Source of the DNA: UBA7672 sp034439955
GTDB taxonomy: Bacteria > Pseudomonadota > Alphaproteobacteria > Caulobacterales > Hyphomonadaceae
NCBI GenBank assembly: GCA_034439955.1
Contig: JAWXBJ010000141.1
Span: forward strand, 1 to 17,777
DNA: 17,777 nt
Reading direction: 5' to 3'
The position numbers and the translations under genes are program-made. The notes under the pieces were generated by a model. That model saw only the letters and a list, made by a program, of their open reading frames with translations. It was not told the origin of the DNA and did not search any database. Below, piece by piece: positions 14,851 through 17,777 of the stretch (position 1 is its first letter; each line of letters opens with the position of its first letter).

Positions 14851-15948
14851 TCAGCCCGCTGCGAAATAGTCCGGTCGCGTCGCCATGTCCGCGTTTAGAT
14901 CGCTGATGCGGCAATACCCGGACGGCCTGCCCGTTTCGTTGACATCGACCTCGGCCCAGCCATTTCCGGCGCCAAGAACGCGAACGCTGCGGCCCTTGCC
15001 GAAATAGGTCGATGCGAGCGGCGCGCCCGACGCATCCGGCGCCGCGAACAGCCGTGCCGCCTTGGCGGCCACGAAGCGCCTACCCGCAAGCACCTCCCGG
15101 GAGATCGCCGCAGGGACCAGCACGTCTGTTCCCGGCCGCCCCCATTGTCCGAAATCCTCACGGGCAGGATCGAGCAGGTTGGTGTCGATCCGGATGCCGC
15201 CGGCGACCGAGGTGTCAATGCCGTTCTGGAAAAGCGTCCAGCGTCCTGAGTTGTAGAAACTTGCAGCGCCCGTATGCCCTGGCGAGTTCACAAGCCACGC
15301 GAATTCGGCCAGCCCCTGGTCGAGCACGAGCTTGCACGTCGCGCCCGACCCGTAGACGCCCACCCGGTATCCTGCAGGCGCGAGTTTCGCCCGCGCCGCC
15401 TGGAAATAGGCCGTGATGTCGGCGCCCTTGTCCGGCCAGTCGCCGTCGATACCAAAATAGATTGCGCTGCCCGCCGGCTGCCGGAAACGTGCCGCACGCG
15501 CGAGCGCCGTCTCGCCATCAACCGCGCCGCGCTCGCCCTGAATGTTTTCACGGAGATTGTTGTAATATTGATAGACGCTGGCGATCGACATCCCGGCGTC
15601 GAGGATGGCCGCAGCTTCGGCCTCCGTCAGCTGTTTTTGTGGAACCTCGGCCTGCGCCGCCTGCGCGTAATACCGGAAGATGGTGCGCACGCCGAGCGCC
15701 TTGAGGGCCGGAAGATAGGGCTGCACATTCGTCGCCGTGTCGATGATGGCCGGATAGCGCGACGGGATGGCCGTCATCGGAGCCGGTGTCGGCGTGGACG
15801 GGTCGGGCGATGGCGTGCCGGGCGCGTTCGGGCTCGACGGGCCTGGCGCGGAGGGCTGCGATGTCGCGCAGGCCGCGATGGGCAGGGCCGCAACCCCGCT
15901 CAGGAACAGGCGCCGCGACGGCCCCTTGTCGAGAGAGATTTTGCCCAT
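14851..15948 (-). CDS. DUF1906 glycoside-hydrolase-like lipoprotein with SH3 domain
   Basis: The 365 residues begin with a Tat motif (SRRLFLSG, 11-18) and lipobox IAAC (Cys27). A Pro/Ser/Thr-rich linker (31-57) leads into a catalytic-like domain (about 64-265) resembling DUF1906 (Rv2525c-like, PF08924), a TIM-barrel relative of GH25 lysozymes. Motifs include IIDTATN (68-74), IFRYYAQ (90-96) and YFGIDGDWPD (164-173), where D168 and D170 are candidate active-site acids. A C-terminal SH3-like segment (about 291-352) may bind peptidoglycan. It is likely tethered to the membrane and acts on, or binds, the cell wall. The ATG at 15948 has GGGAG about 4 nt upstream. It follows the LD-carboxypeptidase gene by about 60 bp on the same strand and may be co-transcribed. 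Confidence 0.85.
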   Translation of the reverse strand: MGKISLDKGPSRRLFLSGVAALPIAACATSQPSAPGPSSPNAPGTPSPDPSTPTPAPMTAIPSRYPAIIDTATNVQPYLPALKALGVRTIFRYYAQAAQAEVPQKQLTEAEAAAILDAGMSIASVYQYYNNLRENIQGERGAVDGETALARAARFRQPAGSAIYFGIDGDWPDKGADITAYFQAARAKLAPAGYRVGVYGSGATCKLVLDQGLAEFAWLVNSPGHTGAASFYNSGRWTLFQNGIDTSVAGGIRIDTNLLDPAREDFGQWGRPGTDVLVPAAISREVLAGRRFVAAKAARLFAAPDASGAPLASTYFGKGRSVRVLGAGNGWAEVDVNETGRPSGYCRISDLNADMATRPDYFAAG

Positions 15949-16010
15949 CACGCGCTCCCGGCCGCCTGCTGGCCATGTAGTCCGTTTGACGAAGCCGCAC
16001 ATGCAGAACC

Positions 16011-16874
16011 TCAACCAAACGGCACGATCTTGTTGTCGATGTCATGCCCGATGTCCGCCCGGCCGAGATAGGCGATGCCGGACCGCTCGCACCAGTGCCG
16101 CGCCACTTCTTCCTCCGTCATGCCAAAATCGGGATCGTTCTTCGGGATCGCCGAACATCGCCCAAGCCTTATCCCGGCGCAGCGCTGAACATTCACGTTG
16201 GACGTCACATGGAAAAAATAACGATCCAGCCGGTACATGTATTCCCCGATATCCTCGATCTGGATGACATGCCCGTCCAGAACGGGCTCCAGCGGGGTGC
16301 CGAGAAGCTGGCTCAGGATGGTGAGGTTGAACGCCACATTGGCATGACCCGGCGTCGTCCCCGCCTCCAGACCCCAAACGGCATCCTCGACAAGCCAGGC
16401 AAGGCCTCGTCGGAACGCGGCTTCCCCGCCCGCCCTGCCAAGGTCCACCGGCATCGGTCCGTGCGCCAGCCGTCCAACGCCGGCGCGATAAAGCCCGCCA
16501 AGCAGAAAGCCGATGTCGGAGTATCCGAGATACTTCTTGGCCGAAGCCGCCTCGTTGAGCCGGGCGATCAGACCCGGCGCGATCCGGCAGGCGCCGTAGC
16601 CGCCACGCGCGAACCACAGCGCGTCGAACTGGGGATCATTGGCGATGTCCAGCAGGGCCCGCGTCCGCGTCTCGTCATCCCCGGCGAAATGCCCGGCGGA
16701 CTGGAAGCATTGCGGATGAAACCACAGCTCGACCCGTTCCCCGTAAATCTCGCCGGCGAGCGCCACGGCGCGTCGCGCGGTCTCCTCAGCGAGCCGCGTG
16801 CCCGGTGCGCAAAGCCCGATCCGCACCGTCTTTTCTCTTGACCCGATGGCGGCCTCTCGCAGATTGCCGAGCAT
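16011..16874 (-). CDS. LD-carboxypeptidase (peptidase family S66)
   Basis: This 287-residue cytoplasmic protein has the S66 layout: GLCAPGTRL (20-28), FARGGYGACRI (88-98), the nucleophile in LGYSD (Ser119), QIEDIGE with Glu207, and GHDIDNKIVPFG with His277 as the remaining triad members. The family removes the terminal D-Ala from murein tetrapeptides during recycling. The ATG at 16874 overlaps the Mur ligase start on the other strand within CATG. A GTG at 16826 would start the protein right before the family's conserved core and is a real alternative, so I am unsure of the first 16 residues. The pairing with a Mpl/MurC-like ligase supports murein recycling. Confidence 0.9.
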   Translation of the reverse strand: MLGNLREAAIGSREKTVRIGLCAPGTRLAEETARRAVALAGEIYGERVELWFHPQCFQSAGHFAGDDETRTRALLDIANDPQFDALWFARGGYGACRIAPGLIARLNEAASAKKYLGYSDIGFLLGGLYRAGVGRLAHGPMPVDLGRAGGEAAFRRGLAWLVEDAVWGLEAGTTPGHANVAFNLTILSQLLGTPLEPVLDGHVIQIEDIGEYMYRLDRYFFHVTSNVNVQRCAGIRLGRCSAIPKNDPDFGMTEEEVARHWCERSGIAYLGRADIGHDIDNKIVPFG

Positions 16875-17777
16875 GTCAGATCCCGCTGCGACCCCGCACC
16901 ACTCCGGACCTTATTTTCTCTGCGGCATCGGCGGTAGCGGAATGTTGCCGCTGGCGCTGATCCTGAGGGCGCGCGGGTTTGAGGTCGAAGGGTCTGACCG
17001 GTCGCTTGACGCGGGCCGGACCGCGGCGAAGTTCGAATTCCTGAAAGCGCGCGGCGTCAGGCTCCATCCTCAGGACGGCAGCGGCGTCACAAGCGCCAAC
17101 CAGCTCCTTGTCGCCTCGGCGGCGGTCGAGGAGACCGTGCCCGACATCATGGCGGCGATGCGCCTCGGCGCCCCGCGCACCACAAGGGCTGAGCTTCTCG
17201 CCGACCTCTTCAACGCAGCTCCGGTGTCGGTCGCGGTGGGCGGCACTTCGGGCAAGTCCACCACCACCGGCATGGTCGGCTGGATATTCTACGCCACACG
17301 CCGCGACCCAACCGTGATGAACGGGGCGGTGATGAAGAACTTCGTCGCCGGCGACAACCCCTATGCCTCCGCCATCGTCGGCGAGGGCGAGGTCTTCGTC
17401 AGCGAGGTTGACGAAAGCGACGGCTCGATCGCGCTCTACCGGCCGACTGTCGCCGTCCTCAACAACATCGCCCTTGACCACAAATCCATGGACGAGCTGC
17501 GCCAGCTCTTTGGAGACTTTGTCGGTCGCGCGCGGACGGCCGTCCTCAATCTCGACAACGCCGAGACAAGACAGCTCGCGCAGTCGCTTCAGCTCTCCGG
17601 CGCGATCACCTATTCGCTGGAAGACCGGGCTGCCGGCCTCTACGGCCACGACATCGTGACGGCGCCAGACGGCATGTCCTGCATCGTCACCGAGGCCGCG
17701 ACGGGATCGCAGGCGCGCGTCTGCCTGCAGACCCCGGGCAGGCACAACCTTTCCAACGGCCTTGCGGCGATCGCCGC
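16873..17777 (+). CDS. Mur ligase, MurC/Mpl-like (partial, runs off the window)
   Basis: The first 301 codons are present and the frame is open at the right edge. The N-terminal nucleotide-binding motif is CGIGGSGM (17-24). A P-loop GGTSGKSTTTGM (123-134) replaces the usual GTHGKTTT, with Ser at two positions. SEVDESDGS (177-185) and NNIALDHKS (197-205) match the MurC/Mpl signatures EADESD and N-I-x-x-D-H. MurC adds L-Ala to UDP-MurNAc, while Mpl adds the recycled tripeptide. The neighbouring LD-carboxypeptidase, which makes that tripeptide, favours a Mpl-like role, but the altered P-loop sets it apart and a separate MurC should exist elsewhere. The Shine-Dalgarno before 16873 is weak. Confidence 0.88.
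   Translation, partial: MSDPAATPHHSGPYFLCGIGGSGMLPLALILRARGFEVEGSDRSLDAGRTAAKFEFLKARGVRLHPQDGSGVTSANQLLVASAAVEETVPDIMAAMRLGAPRTTRAELLADLFNAAPVSVAVGGTSGKSTTTGMVGWIFYATRRDPTVMNGAVMKNFVAGDNPYASAIVGEGEVFVSEVDESDGSIALYRPTVAVLNNIALDHKSMDELRQLFGDFVGRARTAVLNLDNAETRQLAQSLQLSGAITYSLEDRAAGLYGHDIVTAPDGMSCIVTEAATGSQARVCLQTPGRHNLSNGLAAIA

Noticed and set aside
13625..14914. 429-codon minus-strand frame over the PhoD-type gene
   Set aside because: It is antisense to a gene with all PhoD motifs, and its composition is low-complexity.
16876..17745. 289-codon minus-strand frame at the right end
   Set aside because: It is antisense to the Mur ligase, which has clear P-loop and MurC-type motifs.
1..17777. Search for CRISPR arrays, tRNAs, transposases, phage genes or a toxin-antitoxin pair
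   Set aside because: No regularly spaced repeats, tRNA-like cloverleafs or matching proteins were seen.

Overview
The window comes from a GC-rich alphaproteobacterium. It opens with the 5' end of a 16S rRNA gene on the minus strand, preceded by an alphaproteobacterial-type rrn leader. It also carries an intact holdfast-anchor operon (hfaA-hfaB-hfaD), which points to a surface-attaching lineage of the Caulobacterales/Hyphomonadaceae type or a close relative such as Parvularculales. Codon use and base composition look even throughout. I see no tRNA, insertion sequence, phage gene or CRISPR array, so most of the window reads as ordinary chromosome.

Left end (1-3758, all minus strand). The 16S gene runs off the left edge. 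Upstream of it lie a leader with a boxA-like element, a strong rrn promoter (TTGACG-N17-TATACC) and a compact promoter-terminator unit that may encode a very short RNA. Next come a two-CBS-domain protein with its own terminator and an apparent three-gene operon: a DAO-type FAD oxidoreductase, a TIGR02587-type membrane protein and a TIGR02588-type single-pass protein.

Holdfast region (3759-6935, plus strand). A 390-bp divergent intergenic region holds a 31-bp near-perfect dyad. It is followed by hfaA (curlin-like repeats), hfaB (a CsgG-like outer-membrane lipoprotein, probably with a TTG start overlapping hfaA) and hfaD (a large repetitive secreted protein with three cysteine pairs). Together they should export and anchor the adhesive holdfast at the cell surface.

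Signalling and surface region (7145-11337). A TIR-transmembrane-Sel1 protein converges on a secreted, cysteine-rich protein of unknown function. Then come a PAS_5-type sensor, a tandem PilZ-like protein (possible c-di-GMP input) and a small glycine-zipper lipoprotein ending at a clear terminator.

Right end (11447-17777). A cyclophilin-type peptidyl-prolyl isomerase is followed by an intergenic repeat of a style common in alphaproteobacteria, a DUF1993 protein, a strong terminator and a Tat-exported PhoD-type phosphatase. On the minus strand lie a Tat-exported glycoside-hydrolase-like (DUF1906) lipoprotein with an SH3 domain and an LD-carboxypeptidase. Divergent from these is a MurC/Mpl-like Mur ligase cut by the window edge. 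The last three suggest a cell-wall remodelling and recycling cluster.

The best candidates for something new are the orphan cysteine-rich secreted protein near hfaD, the TIR-Sel1 protein, the dyad before hfaA, the promoter-terminator unit before rrn, and the terminator abutting the phosphatase start codon. No complete undescribed system is evident.
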